64,000 nt of DNA from Pseudoips prasinana (taxonomy: Eukaryota > Arthropoda > Insecta > Lepidoptera > Nolidae). The notes under the pieces are model-generated. The model was given only the letters and a program-made list of their open reading frames with translations. It searched no databases and was not told the origin of the DNA. Positions 21,671 to 33,000 of the stretch are shown here, piece by piece. The DNA lies in contig OX621253.1 in assembly GCA_951640165.1 (NCBI GenBank), positions 31,813,969 to 31,877,968 on the forward strand. The letters run 5' to 3'. Numbering within the stretch: the stretch's first letter is position 1; every line of letters starts with the position of its first letter. Both the position numbers and the translations under genes were made by a program.

Positions 21671-21862
21671 TAGCTGTAGAACAGACGCGACGGCCGGTGG
21701 GGCAGAAAGGTACTCTATTTTTTTTTGTAATTTTTTTTTTATTTTTATAATATGGTTGGTTGATATCTGAACTAGGATTTTGGCGGATATTGGCGATAAC
21801 GAGCCCGAACACGCAGCGTGGGCAGGGTCTCTATAAGTTGGACCATTTTCTTTGTATTTTAT
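21671..21862 (+). pseudogene. RTE LINE fragment, diverged
   Basis: 'gacgcgacggccggtggggc', 'agaaaggt', then a T-rich insertion, then 'cacgcagcgtgggcagggtc' and 'ataagttggacc' follow the RTE C-terminal coding order with heavy damage. The Helitron just before may have interrupted it. Confidence 0.6.
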
Positions 21863-22419
21863 CAGAGAGAAAATATTTATTAAAGTCGAGGGTGTTATTT
21901 TAAATTCGAAAGGCATACTTAAGAGTTCATAAGTACCGATTAAATCTACGAAGTCAGTAAGCTGTCACCTACACGGGGTATAACGTTGACACTGGTGGAT
22001 ATAAGTAAGCCTTTAAGCCGATTAGCTGGCATTGAATGAGTAAGTGAAACGTTCAAGGATTTTAAGTTTACATTTCTGGCGCCCATCGTGGGACTTGGGA
22101 CTAGTTTTAACGGTACGATACACGTATATGGCTTATTATAATATCCTGAGACATTATTAAATTTAAAAAAAAAAAAAATCCAGATCAGCAGATCCATAGT
22201 GTTAGTAACAATATAACTTACAGGCTATGTTAGTATACATAATGAATTCATACCACATGGGCAGACTCACCGTACCTTAACAACATGTAGCTCGGTGAAT
22301 CTACCAACCAGGGCTGAATCTAGCTGTTCACCCACCATCCTCAGGACTCTGTTCGAGCTACGTTGCACCCTATTCATCAGTGATGCAATCTTTTTTCGCA
22401 TTATTCACACACCGTCTGA
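21863..22419. other. No recognised feature
   Basis: Contains an A14 run near 22165. No gene is seen. Confidence 0.4.
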
Positions 22420-22741
22420 TCTATACAAATAAATAAAATTGGAGTGTCTGTTTGTAATATTGAAATAACCGGTTTTTACTACATACATATGAATATTTAT
22501 ATGGTACATACACCAAAATAACATTTTTTCCAATTTTTGTCTGTCTGTCTGTCTGTTTGTTCCGGCTAATCTCTGAAACTGCTGGACCGATTTTGACGGG
22601 ACTTTTATTGGCAGGTAGCTGATGTAATAAGGAGTAACTTAGGCTACTTTTATTTTAGACAAAGTCATTTATTTTGCTAAAAAACAAAAATAAAACAAAA
22701 TAAACTAATTAACACGCGGACGAAGTCGCGGGCACAGCTAG
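22420..22741 (+). mobile_element. Helitron, second subfamily
   Basis: TC start after A (22419); CTAG at 22738-22741 before T. It has 'gtctgtttgtaatattgaaa', a TCTG microsatellite at about 22545-22562 and the end hairpin 'cgcggacgaagtcgcg'. The last feature separates it from the 'acgcgggtaaaaccgcg' subfamily. Confidence 0.82.
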
Positions 22742-22744
22742 TCT

Positions 22745-22960
22745 CAAATAAAGCAGTATTGTGCTATGGAAATCAGATAACTGATATATTACATATACTG
22801 CTTTTCTTTTCTTAATTCGTACTTATAGGTATAGATAATTATACCTAGACTCAGGACAAACAGATATATTCATGCTCACAAATACCTGTACCGGGTGGGA
22901 ACTGAAACCAGGACCTGCAGCGTGAATGGCAAGCGTTTACCAGCCACGCTTACCGGCCCG
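22745..22960 (-). mobile_element. SINE-A
   Basis: 'gctatggaaatcagataact', 'acttataggtatagataatt' and 'accagccacgcttaccggcc'. The outer 3' tail is missing. Confidence 0.72.
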
Positions 22961-23710
22961 TCAATTATATAACGTCGTAATTATATATTTCGTCGTCGTT
23001 ATTATAGAAATTTTCTGTTTTAACCGTAAATTATTAGGTATCGGGTTCAAATATCGGGTTAGGCGTAAAAGTATTATTAGGATTATTCTCGTACACATAA
23101 AGTGGGCGATGTTAAAATTTTATTCTTGTACTGACCTCTCTCCGTTTCGTATTTTCTGGTAATTTATTTCAGAGGTGTGACGTCTTAATGTGCTTATCAA
23201 GGCCCGTAACTGGATGGACCAAGTATGATCTCAAAAATTGGAAATAAATTTATACATCCAGTGGGTCTCGAATCAACACTACTACCAATCCGAACGATAC
23301 ATACTTCCCGTGCTAACACCCTTTCGGAGGATTGCTAATGATGTTTTTTTTTAACTTAAAGCCATGTATCGTTGAATGAGAAAGGAATCCATTGTCCATA
23401 GTATTATTTTATTTATTTTTCTAAATAATTGCGACATTCCGAGCGTAAAGGTAGGACTGTATGGCGTATACCACTTGTACACAGGTTGTCATTATCCAAT
23501 CAAAAACAAAACTTATCTAAGATAAGCCAGAACAGGTATCCAATGAAAATCACTTAACATTAAACTAAAAATAGCTCCCCACAAGCTCCGCGAATATCTT
23601 ATGCCGTTTGATAGCGTCAGGTAAACCTCTTGGGAAATCTCTTCACGACAAAATACCACGTTAAAAAGATACTGAGAAGAAACGAGACGAACTTACGGGA
23701 CATATTAATG
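22961..23710. other. No recognised feature
   Basis: No repeat family or gene is recognised. Confidence 0.4.
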
Positions 23711-23718
23711 CTTTAGTG

Positions 23719-24102
23719 CAGTGTTTTTCAACCTTTTTCATGACGCGACCCCCCTACCCATTTTACCCGCTTTTTTTCATGTTTTTTTATTTTTTGACAC
23801 ATATCCAACATTTTTATTCATTTTCATAGGGTTCGGATAAATACATCATTAAAACTTGTGCACTCCACCAAATTTAACTTTATTATTCAGGGGTTAGGTG
23901 GTTGTCAAGAGACAAAGTACCAGCCAGAGTTTTGGAACTTCGCGCTGTAAACTGTTAATGTATTCGCAGCAGGCCTAATTATAATACTACAAATTCATTT
24001 GCGACCCTATGACTAGCTTTCCCAAATTTTTGCAACTTCCCTATAGAAGTTTCGCGACCCCCCTATAGATGTGGGTCGCGACCCACGGGTTGAAAAACAC
24101 TG
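23719..24102. mobile_element. hAT-type MITE, 384 bp, with perfect 8-bp target duplication
   Basis: The terminal repeats CAGTGTTTTTCAACC are perfect for 15 bp and extend with GCGACCC-rich stretches. The flanks ctttagtg at 23711-23718 and 24103-24110 are identical, the 8-bp duplication made by hAT transposases. No transposase is inside, so it would need one in trans. A longer open frame crossing it on the minus strand is noise. Confidence 0.92.
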
Positions 24103-24110
24103 CTTTAGTG

Positions 24111-25139
24111 GGATGACGCAATCGGGAAAGTCCCACAAAGGAGGGAGATAGATATAGATAGGACTCTCCCGTATCACAGTGGATGCACCAGAATTTAATT
24201 TCAATGGATATTGGCAGCAAAAGGTGTACGAATTTAGTGGAAATAAGAAAAGATAGCTTACGTATACATACGTAAGAATAATACTTATACATAGTACTGA
24301 ATACATGCATACACAACATATATACATATATTATATATATATATAAATGTATGAACCTAATTATACACACATAAAAACTTATATGTAAAGTTACATATAA
24401 AAACGATTTTATAGATTGGCCGTCCATTGGTGAGTTGCTTGAACTGAAAAATATATAATGTTGTTTTTTATCTTGAAATAACAACTCTAATTGCGTTGCT
24501 ATGAAAACAGATTTTTTTGTTAAACAAAATGCTGGACAAATTTTTCTTATTCTGCTATTATTTACAACATTAATAACAATAATAATAAACTCACCTGAAT
24601 AGAGAAACAACATTTAAAGTAACTGTTTCACAATTTATTAATTATTACAATATTCTTTGTTCAGTTGACAACATTTGATCAAAGAGAATACATATTACAA
24701 ACTACATGGCCTACATTAAATGAAGTAAATCTTCATTTACAAATATTTACCAAGAAAGTCTGTGGAATTAAAATGTTGTTAACACTTTTATAGGTAGTTT
24801 TACTTGTAATCCTAATGAAGCCCTCATTAGTTACTCTTCTAGTTAATTTGTTGATAGAGTTAAAACACTATATTTGACGGTGTCTTCGTGTCCAATAGTC
24901 AGAAACAAGTCAAGAGAAGAAGGCAAGTAACTTTCTTATCTTGACTTGCCATCCTTAATTATATGAATAGAATGAGACTATAATAAATTATTGTCTAAAG
25001 ATATAAAACTCACGACCTATAGAGCAATAAAAACAAGCGGGGCAGTCTTTGGGGACTACCTATAAAAGTGAAAACTATCTTTTACTCTTCTAATCTATAT
25101 AACCTACAAATTAATACTTATGGCTTATGGGAAGCGTGA
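24111..25139. other. Mostly unassigned; short shared repeat at the end
   Basis: The block 25039-25111 ('gcagtctttggggactacc', then 'gtgaaaactatc' and 'ataacctacaa') is repeated at 26940-27012. The rest is AT-rich, with a TA-rich track near 24320-24345. Confidence 0.45.
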
Positions 25140-25325
25140 CGTGATGATGTCAAAGATTCACGCTTTTTGTGCGCGTTTTACTTTACAAATATGTAATTCA
25201 TAGACACAAAGTTCGCCCAGACTCAGAACAACTGTATGTGAGCCACACAAATAGTTGTCACGTGCGGGAATCGTACCCGAAACACGTATTACCGAAGAGA
25301 CCACCTTAACCACTGTCCCACACGT
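25140..25325 (-). mobile_element. SINE-B
   Basis: 'tttacaaatatgtaattcat', 'gactcagaacaactgtatgt', 'cacaaatagttgtcacgtgc', the B-box complement in 'gggaatcgtacccg' and 'cactgtcccacacgtg'. Confidence 0.72.
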
Positions 25326-26206
25326 GCAGTAAAATTGATAACCTCCTCCATTTTGAAGTCTTTTAGAAATAATTAAATGAAATCTCTAGTCTGGTCAGAT
25401 TTATTGGCCCTGACGTGATTTAAGTGAAGAATACAATTATCAAGTCGCAAATTGATTGCGTCGGTCCCATCCGCCAGTTAGCCCAACAGAATACCCTTAT
25501 AAGGCTTTTTACGTCGGCGCTCTAACTTTGTCAATTACTGTCGACGGCTGAGATAAACGAAGGTACGTACTCTGACTTCAGAAGGATCGCGTTAAAACAT
25601 CCCCAACTCAACCACATGGAAGACAAACCTTTTAAACTTATTACCTTTTTAACTATTTTGAATCTAATTCAGAAAGTAGGAAGGTCTTAATTCGACTGTT
25701 TGTATGTTTTTTTTGTATGTCTGTTACGTGATTTCTCCGGTGATTGAGAAGTGATTTGCATCTTTGGAAGTCTTGGATATGGTTGGCCACCGTAGCCGAA
25801 TATGGCAAGTCAGTCACAGTTTTCTATACTAACCACCAAATAAAAAATATATGGGGATTAGTTCGTGAGATTAATAGCTATGACAAACAAGTCAATTCTT
25901 TAAGTGGTATATTTGTTTATCCTAAGGGACCAGTTAAAATTAAACCAAGCAATGATGTTTTATACCCTTTATTTGTAAAATTATCTTGCTTCTTCTATTT
26001 ATGGCGCATTTGCATGATACCTTCGGGCGCACATTACTAAAAGTTTTCACCAGTTGCTGCGGAAATTGTGAGTTATGTTCAAAGTTATTTGTTCGAGTCT
26101 CAAGTTGGCTACAGCTCAAGATTTATATTCTTTATCTAGATAATGTTCTGAATTACGACGGTACTTTAAATGTTCAGTAAGTATGTCTGCTTATCGATTC
26201 TTTGAA
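25326..26206. other. No recognised gene
   Basis: A 98-codon frame at 25744-26040 lacks any recognisable domain. Only 'tggccaccgtagccgaatat' near 25782 recalls the SINE-C tail. Confidence 0.4.
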
Positions 26207-26247
26207 GGAAGTTATCAATACGCCTATAGAGTCGTATTAATAACTTC
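26207..26247. repeat. Small hairpin, 16-bp arms
   Basis: GGAAGTTATCAATACG pairs with CGTATTAATAACTTCC with one mismatch across a 9-base loop. Confidence 0.7.
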
Positions 26248-26334
26248 CGCTTACTAAGGTACTTAATAATAATATTTGTTTGGTATTCTATATCACATGA
26301 TTGTTTGTGAGCCTATTCTGATTTTTTATTTTTA

Positions 26335-26425
26335 TGTGGAAGTTAATGCTTCTGGGATGTACTTCTGCCAATCGTGGCGATTATGGCATCTCACTCCTAA
26401 TTATGGTCACAATTCCACTGTGAGA
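26335..26425 (+). mobile_element. SINE-E fragment
   Basis: 'ctgccaatcgtggcgattat', 'ggcatctcac' and 'cacaattccactgtgag' match the SINE-E middle. Confidence 0.5.
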
Positions 26426-26487
26426 CAGCCCGGACGATAAGATTTATGATTACTAAGTTTTGAATGTGAATGCAATAAAAATAATAA

Positions 26488-26740
26488 TAATATCCTGGGA
26501 CATTATTTACCCACGGCCATCTGATCTCAAACTAAGCAGAGCTTGTACTATGGAAACCAGAGAACTAATAAACTACATATGCTACTTTTCTTTTGTATAT
26601 ACATACTTATATAGATTATAACCCAGGCTCAGGGTAAAAAAATATATAAAATATCTGTCCTGGGTGGGAATCGAACCCACGACCTCCGCGGCTCCGGCGT
26701 GAAAAGCAAGCATTTGCCAACCACGCCAACAGACCCGTCA
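26488..26740 (-). mobile_element. SINE-A, full length
   Basis: The best copy. Tail 'aataataatatcctgggaca', core 'tctgatctcaaactaagcag', linker 'atacatacttatatagatta' and a tRNA-like head with 'gggtgggaatcgaacccacg' and 'ccaaccacgccaacagaccc'. The head keeps A-box and B-box spacing like a tRNA. Confidence 0.82.
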
Positions 26741-27404
26741 AATGGCAATGTCAGTAATAAGTAACTATTTATTATATTTATATAATAAATAGTATAATAA
26801 GTAGTACGCAGTGAATGTTTGTATGCTGGCAATCGGCTTAGTGTGTTAACTAGAATAAAATCTACCACATATGTACATATCAAATTTAATGCAAATATAA
26901 ACCTTATCTTACTTTGATATTATAAAAAATAACATGCGTGGCGGTCTTTTGGGGACTGCCGATTGGAGTGAAAACTATTTTTTACACTTCTGATCTAAAT
27001 AACCTACAATATAGTAGTTGACACTTCACATCGAGATATACTCATTGTATCTATATATAACGTGTACTAATAACCCACGGAGCTATATCTATGTATACAT
27101 ATAGCTCGGTGTATAGTATACACATAGCACTGCTATATACATATAGCGGTGACAAAGAGTTTCACGATTTTTGTTCACCCAAAAAGTGCTCAACGCGCCT
27201 AAAGAAGTTTGCACTTCAAAAATAATGGAGAAAATAATACAAACATAAATACAGTGTTTTATTCCTATAACTAGGGAGAGTAATTGTGGACCCCAATTTG
27301 GAGACATCAAAACATGACAAGAACATTGTATTACGGAAAAGACCATGTGATAACATCAGTTGTACGCCCAGGGAACGGAAGGAAAACATCTTAAATTAAT
27401 AATT
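26741..27404. other. Unassigned, with small palindromes and a shared block
   Basis: 26940-27012 repeats 25039-25111. At 27078-27152 three short palindromes lie side by side (for example GTGTATAGTATACAC). Confidence 0.45.
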
Positions 27405-27550
27405 ATAATAATAATTCTTTATTTCAGAACAACATGGCTCCGCTGTGTTAGTAACAAATCGTCTTTAAAATATGTTACTAACTTAATATGCTAGTTTTAG
27501 TAGGTTAGTAATGTCTTACTTATTCTATGTTAATACTTATAATCTAATTT
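27405..27550 (-). repeat. LINE-like 3' end with ATT tail
   Basis: On the minus strand 'gttctgaaataaagaattat' (AATAAA) leads into a TATTATTAT tail. It is similar to 18795-18960. Confidence 0.5.
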
Positions 27551-27586
27551 TAATTTACTGATATATATATATATATATATATATAA

Positions 27587-28137
27587 CTAGCTGACCCGAC
27601 AGACGCGGTCCTGTCTTAACGATGACTATTTAATTCGAATTCCCTACTCCTACCCTACCCCTACTCTACCCCTACCCTACCCCTACTCTACCCCTACCCT
27701 ACCCTACCCTTACCCCACCCCTACCCTACCCCTACCCTACCCCTACCCTTTACTGGGTCAGAAGTGACACCTGTAGACATCTGGCGGGGATAACTAATTA
27801 AATGACGATTGATCAGTTTTCGACCGGAGAGGAAAACTAATTAAATTACTAAAATGCCTATTAAAAAATAAGGGTTGATCGTAGAAGGGTGAAAATTAGG
27901 GATTGTATGTATTTTTGTATGTTGTATCATAAAAAAATAGAAATTAGAAATTTTGTCTAAAAAATAAAAAAAAAAATTTGGGGGTGGACTACCCCTAACA
28001 TTTAGGGGGATGAAAAATAGATGTTGGCCGATTCTCATAGATACCGGATAAGCACAAAAAATTTCATCAAAATCGGTTAAGCCGATTCGGAGGAGTATGG
28101 CAACGAAAACTGTGACACGAGAATTTTATATATTAGA
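27587..28137 (-). mobile_element. Long Helitron (551 bp) with an internal minisatellite
   Basis: On the minus strand it starts TCTAATATATAAAATTCTC at 28137 and ends CTAG at 27590-27587, with A/T flanks. The 3' part reads 'gcgtctgtcgggtcagctag'. It contains a C-rich minisatellite at about 27645-27750 and 'tttttcatccccctaaatgt'. Confidence 0.8.
27645..27750. repeat. CCCTA/CCCCTA minisatellite
   Basis: About 105 bp made of ccctac and ccctacccctac units with occasional ctctac variants, lying inside the Helitron. It resembles but does not equal the insect telomere unit CCTAA. Confidence 0.85.
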
Positions 28138-28734
28138 TTTCATTAGTTCATTTGCACTAGGCTCTACCAGTAGGTCGTATGACGTGCAACTGAATGAACA
28201 TACCTAATACAGCACTCTCCATTCTTTCAGCAAATACAGCAAGCATCTTGTTGAACTGACCCGCGACCTGCGCACCAGTGAGGCAATAAAATTAATAATC
28301 CAATTGTCGTAGTGAACTTTATTGTCCTTTAATATGAAAAACGAAGCAACTTGTTATGGAGCAGTGCACTGTCAAAAGCATTTTTCATGACTATAATAAT
28401 AATAATAAATACATTTATTTATTTATTTTTATACTATATTATACTTCTACCAAAACTAACACAAGTTGCATTGAGAACATACCAGTACTTATATTTAGAA
28501 TGCAGTGAACCTGAAAAATTATATAATAGTTACCACCCCATTTTAAACTCTATTGTGTTGTCATAAGAGCCTAAAGCAATGAATTATGAATATACGCAAT
28601 GGCTGAATAATGGTTAATAATGATGTCCTTCGTAGCAGGATCTTATTCCTCTCTAGTCATAATTTTTCCCCACATTTGATTTTTTTTTAAGATAACGCTT
28701 ACAATTAACCAGGTTCATAGCCAAAGCCATATGT
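28138..28734. other. No recognised gene
   Basis: A TAATAATAAATACATTTATT block near 28397 looks like a retroelement tail on the minus strand. The rest is unassigned. Confidence 0.4.
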
Positions 28735-28960
28735 TATTGCCCGTCCGTAAGGGATCGGTGAGGTAAAGGATTTAGGCTCGCGGTCAGTCCATAGATAGGT
28801 TACCGTCAAATTGTTGTAATTTCTGTGATTCTACGTGCTTAAGAGGGCTCATTATCCTGCCGGTCTCGGTTGTAGTCATTAGAAAACAGTCGTTTACCCA
28901 TATTAAAGGCCTACTGGGCGGCTTGAATGATGCTGATACAAGGAAGACCACTGCTAAGAA
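28735..28960 (-). repeat. Rep-D, full length, inverted
   Basis: 'ggctcgcggtcagtccatag', 'cctgccggtctcggttgtag' and 'ggcctactgggcggcttgaa' match Rep-D. Confidence 0.72.
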
Positions 28961-29164
28961 AGCTTTCAGTCCTGACAATTCTTCCTCATTTTTAACCGAC
29001 TTCATAAAGAAATGTGTTATCAATGCTTTTGTGATGTTTACGCCATTTCTTTGTCACTTGTGTACCGATTTTGATAATTCTTCTTTATTAAATATGAAAT
29101 GATTTTTATATGGTCTCATATAAATTTTGGTTAAATCACTTTTCGTGAAGTAAAGTTGTATCAG

Positions 29165-29372
29165 GTTCAGGTACACACGACCATCTGATCCCAGCTTGAA
29201 CTATAGAAACCAGATAACTGATATACCTACTACATATACTACTTTTCTTTTGTAAATACATATGTAGATAATTACACCCAAACTAACAGAATATCTGTTC
29301 TCGGTGGGAATCGAACTCACGGCCTGCGGTGTGACATGCAAACATTTACAAACCACGCCAACCGGCCCAAAT
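29165..29372 (-). mobile_element. SINE-A, near full length
   Basis: 'acacgaccatctgatcccag', 'gtaaatacatatgtagataa', 'ggtgggaatcgaactcacgg' and 'aaaccacgccaaccggccca'. Confidence 0.78.
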
Positions 29373-29614
29373 GAAGTTATTATGTCTTATATTATTTCTT
29401 GCTCAACAATTCGGAGCGGTTTCGACTACATTTACTTAAGGCGTTTGCTCCCGACTAAACCCGAGAATAGGGTGATAACATTTCTTGTTTATTCTCGCAG
29501 TCCAGGAAGTTCATTTCCGCTGGCAGTAGCAACTTCGATAAATTTTATTTATGTGCTTTATAAACAACACTTTCTTTGTTTTCTTCGGTCACACTATTCA
29601 TAGGTTCGTCGACT

Positions 29615-29830
29615 GCACGTGTGGCGCAGCGGCTAAGACAGTCGCCTCGCCGCTTCGAGTCACGTTTTCGAATCCCGCGCCGAACAACTATTTGTGTGAC
29701 CCATAAATAGTTGTTCTGAGTCTGGATGTAATTTGTGTCCGTCTATTCTATGTTTGTAAAGTACCCCGCGACACAGGGATTAAATTTCCTTATGCGGGCT
29801 TTGTCTTTAAAAAAATAATAATAATGTTCT
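29615..29830 (+). mobile_element. SINE-B, full length
   Basis: The best SINE-B: head 'cacgtgtggcgcagcggcta', 'acagtcgcctcgccgcttcg', a worn B-box, 'aacaactatttgtgtgaccc', 'gtaccccgcgacacagggat' and 'tgcgggctttgtcttt', then an A-rich/AAT tail. Confidence 0.82.
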
Positions 29831-29929
29831 TTACTTCTGTTTGAGTACCTTCTTTGATGACCTTGTAGTCATGCAAGTTACTATAACTTACAGCCTTTGA
29901 ATATATGTATAACATAACTGAAGAATTAG

Positions 29930-30195
29930 ACGATTCGTTAGCCGAGTAGTTCCCTGCCCAGAAAGATTAGCAGTGCCACCAGATTACTTCCAGTAGGTGT
30001 CGTAGAAGGCGACTAAGTGATACACCAAGAAGTTGGGCAGCAGCGTCTCCTGTCTAGTAGCTACAATCAAACTGCCAGCTGCCAACTGTCGCCAACTATC
30101 AAGCTAAGCGCAGTGACTACAGCATACTCCTACAAATGGCAAAGTTGTGAAAACCTTTGGGGGACGCCTATGTCCAGGGACGATATCAAGCTGAT
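29930..30195 (+). mobile_element. SINE-E, diverged
   Basis: 'gtcgtagaaggcgactaagt', 'gggcagcagcgtctcctgtc' and 'aaacctttgggggacgccta', then 'tgtccagggacgatatcaag'. Gene-like frames here are repeat-derived. Confidence 0.5.
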
Positions 30196-30914
30196 TACGT
30201 TGTACGATTATTACTGACTTCAAAAGAATTCCTATTTGTATTTTTTTTTAATTAAAGGCAATGTTTTCGCATTGGTGCCATATAAATTTCTCCCAAATCG
30301 TTCCCTAAAAGAAAAGTTGTTTTTAAAACAGTGTTTGTATAAAAATGTATCCTATCACAGGATTCTTAAGGGAAATATTTTCAAAATAAATAAAATTTCT
30401 GAACGTCTTACGTGACGTGTCTCGCTTTAAGGCTTTAATGTTATCTCTTTCAAGCCTGTTCTGAATTTTAATCTCTTATTATGACGTCATGTTTTAGGAT
30501 AAGGCAGTTGTGAGAACCTAAACCTACTGTAGCTGAAATTAGGTCTCATAATTTAAAGCCACCGTGCATTTCACAAGATTCACATTTAGAGTGTTTTTTT
30601 ACCGCGTTTTCTCTAGGGAATTAGTTATGGCGTTATCAGTATTCAGCCTTCTAGAAGCATGCTTATTCCTTTCTTAAAGGCCGGCTAAGCGCTTGAGGCC
30701 CCTCTGGTGATGGGATTGTCTATAGGCGGTAATGATAGCTTGCTATTGGATGATCCACTAGCTTGTTTGCCTTGCTATTATATGTATAAAAAGTGTACAG
30801 ATGATCGTGGGGACCAACTTGCTCGTCGTCTATCACCCGCTTACATAAAAAAAAAATATTTTTTCGGGACGACTTTTTGCCATTCTGGATGAGATAAGGT
30901 GATCATAATGCCGT
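30196..30914. other. No recognised feature
   Basis: No repeat family or gene recognised. Confidence 0.4.
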
Positions 30915-30928
30915 CATTACACAGTACA

Positions 30929-31090
30929 ATTAATCGGGACTAGTCCCTCCATCTAAACCACCACTGCAACTCCTGTAAGCCAGGATCAACAGTAGTACAT
31001 AATAAAATTACACTGAGCGGTGAGGCTTAAGCATGTAACGGGGAATCGCTTTAACTGTCTTGGATCCCGCAACGAATTTAATCAGAAAGA
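30929..31090. repeat. Rep-H copy 2
   Basis: Same layout as 2164-2325: 'atcgggactagtccctccat', 'accactgcaactcctgtaag' and 'cttggatcccgcaacgaatt'. Confidence 0.6.
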
Positions 31091-31784
31091 TAACCCCATA
31101 AAACGAGAGAATTGAAACTAAGGAAGCCAGCTGCAGAAGCACCGAGGATCAATGTAAGGGTCCTAAGTGAGCTGTTATACTTGATTCCAATAGTAGGTAT
31201 GACAAAAGTACTTAAACGCACGGAAGTTGTTCCGTGTTGCTCAAAACACTTAAAAAACTTACAGATTGTAGTATTCAACACTAACGCAAAACTAGAAACA
31301 GAACAAGGGTCACAAAACGATCACGAAATAGCAAAAATAATTATATAATTTCACAGCGAACCTCTAGCACACTGACCCGTTGCGGAGCTGGGAGGGATGT
31401 GATGACAGTACAAGTTATATTCCTAGTTCAATTAATTATGTTCTTCTTATAATACAACTCCTTTAGGTTTATCCGGCCGAATTAAATGAGGAGTTGAACG
31501 TAGTCCCGAATTAAAACAACATCAAAATTCATCTTAAACATCACAAGTTGTACAACTTTCAGAACAATTAACTCCAAAGAAAATGTCCCGTAATTTATCA
31601 AAGTTGCGAACACAATCGGGGAACGAAACTTTTTGTATTGCTTTAATTCTTAAAGTTTTGGAGCTCGTTAACTAAGGTTAATTGCTCGGTTAATATTACG
31701 AAAAGTGTTTAATAACCCGATCGAACAAATATTAATTAGGATTTTATGTTTTCTAATAATCACCACTAGCAATGTGCTGTGTCC
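31091..31784. other. No recognised feature
   Basis: Overlapping opposite frames (31078-31348) have no family features. Confidence 0.4.
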
Positions 31785-31940
31785 ACTGTTATTTAAACTT
31801 GGCAATTCTTCGGACTATGCCGGTTACTTTGGTTGGCTTGTGGATTTCAACATTTGTGATTCGATCTCGCAGGGAAACTCCGAGCATAGTCCCTTCCATT
31901 GCTCTTTGAGTGACGCTGAGCCTTCTAATGAGTTTTAAAA
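31785..31940 (-). pseudogene. RTE LINE fragment upstream of the usual 3' end
   Basis: On the minus strand it reads LIRRLSVTQRAMEGTMLGVSLRD, then VTGIVRRIAKFK and a stop, the RTE segment just before the 'KWQWAGHI' region seen in other copies. Confidence 0.8.
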
Positions 31941-32109
31941 ATAAAAATGCAACTCTGTACGCGGCCATCTGGAAAGCATTCCTCGTGAAATAAAAAAATA
32001 TTGTAAAATAATAATGTTAGTAAATAATAGAGACATCGCGTACCGTACATACAAAAAATACAGTTAAGTGATCACCTGTTTTTTATAGTTGGTTAAAAAT
32101 TTTCGAAAA

Positions 32110-32340
32110 TTTTCTGCTAGGTTGAAGAAACTACCCTCCGTACCTCTGAGAGTAAGGCATTGGATGTCGGTGGTCATGAAAACAGTATGACAGACGTTAC
32201 TGGTACATAGAAGCCAAATAAATACTGACAAGTATTCTAAGCATCTTGGTTACCCCAAAGCCAAACTAATGGGTATTGGGGTCAACTGGCAGTCGCTCGA
32301 TTAATTCTGGTAGCAAGCACCGGGTTTGACTGGAGGTCGA
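32110..32340. repeat. Low-copy repeat, possible tail partner of 15120-15420
   Basis: 'ggttaccccaaagccaaact', 'gggtattggggtcaactggc' and 'agtcgctc' recall a common lepidopteran repeat. The link to 15120-15420 is from memory of the consensus and is weak. Confidence 0.35.
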
Positions 32341-32794
32341 TACCAATAATAGGTAATGGTAAAGAAGCAAGGTAGAGGTGAATTAATTCCAAAATAACAT
32401 TTTAGCCACGTCCCTCAAGAGGCGGTATGAAAAAATTGTACTCACAAAATTTCTCTCTAAATAAATTTCAGTTTGATGTACGCTTTCGTATGTACTAATT
32501 CATATTCCAACTGCTGACTTCAAAGCATGTCACATACAGACCTTAATTCCTTTTGGCGCAGTACCACAGTATAAATTAGTATTCAGTTACTCAACTACGA
32601 TAAGGGCATGAATTAGATAATGATGACTTCTATATTGAGTTCATGCCTTCTAAATTTTTTGGAGTAACGGTGTTATTAATATTATGCAATTATCAATACT
32701 CGATACTAATTTACAGATCTGGGGTGTGTAAGTGTGCAATCAATTGAGGCGCTTATAGCTGAATGTTCTCCGTAAGTGATTGGCGAGGTTAAAG
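32341..32794. other. No recognised feature
   Basis: AT-rich and unassigned. Confidence 0.4.
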
Positions 32795-33000
32795 CTGCTG
32801 GACAAAGGCCTCCCCCAAAGATCTCCACAATTGTCAGTCTTGCGCTATTGGCATCCAGCGTTTTCCAGCGATCCGCACAAGATCATCGGTCCATCTCATA
32901 GGGGGCCTGCCTGCACACGCGGCGTCTTCCAGTTCGTGGTCGTCACTCGAGAACCTTTCTGCCCAGCTTTCTGCAAAAAGTTTACTAAGTCTAATATTGG
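32795..33000 (-). pseudogene. RTE LINE 3' end
   Basis: 'gctggacaaaggcctccccc', 'gcgatccgcacaagatcatc' and 'ggcgtcttccagttcgtggt'. On the minus strand RPPMRWTDDLVRIAGKRWMPIAQD is readable. The tail end is clipped. Confidence 0.82.

Noticed and set aside
24041..24613. 190-codon open frame on the minus strand
   Set aside because: It overlaps the hAT MITE and AT-rich DNA, is full of Tyr, Ile and Cys runs and has no domain. I treat it as chance.
25744..26040. 98-codon frame as a host gene
   Set aside because: No domain, no splice or promoter support, and its start overlaps a SINE-C-like word.
27645..27750. Telomeric repeat array
   Set aside because: The units are CCCTA/CCCCTA, not the insect CCTAA, and they lie inside a Helitron.
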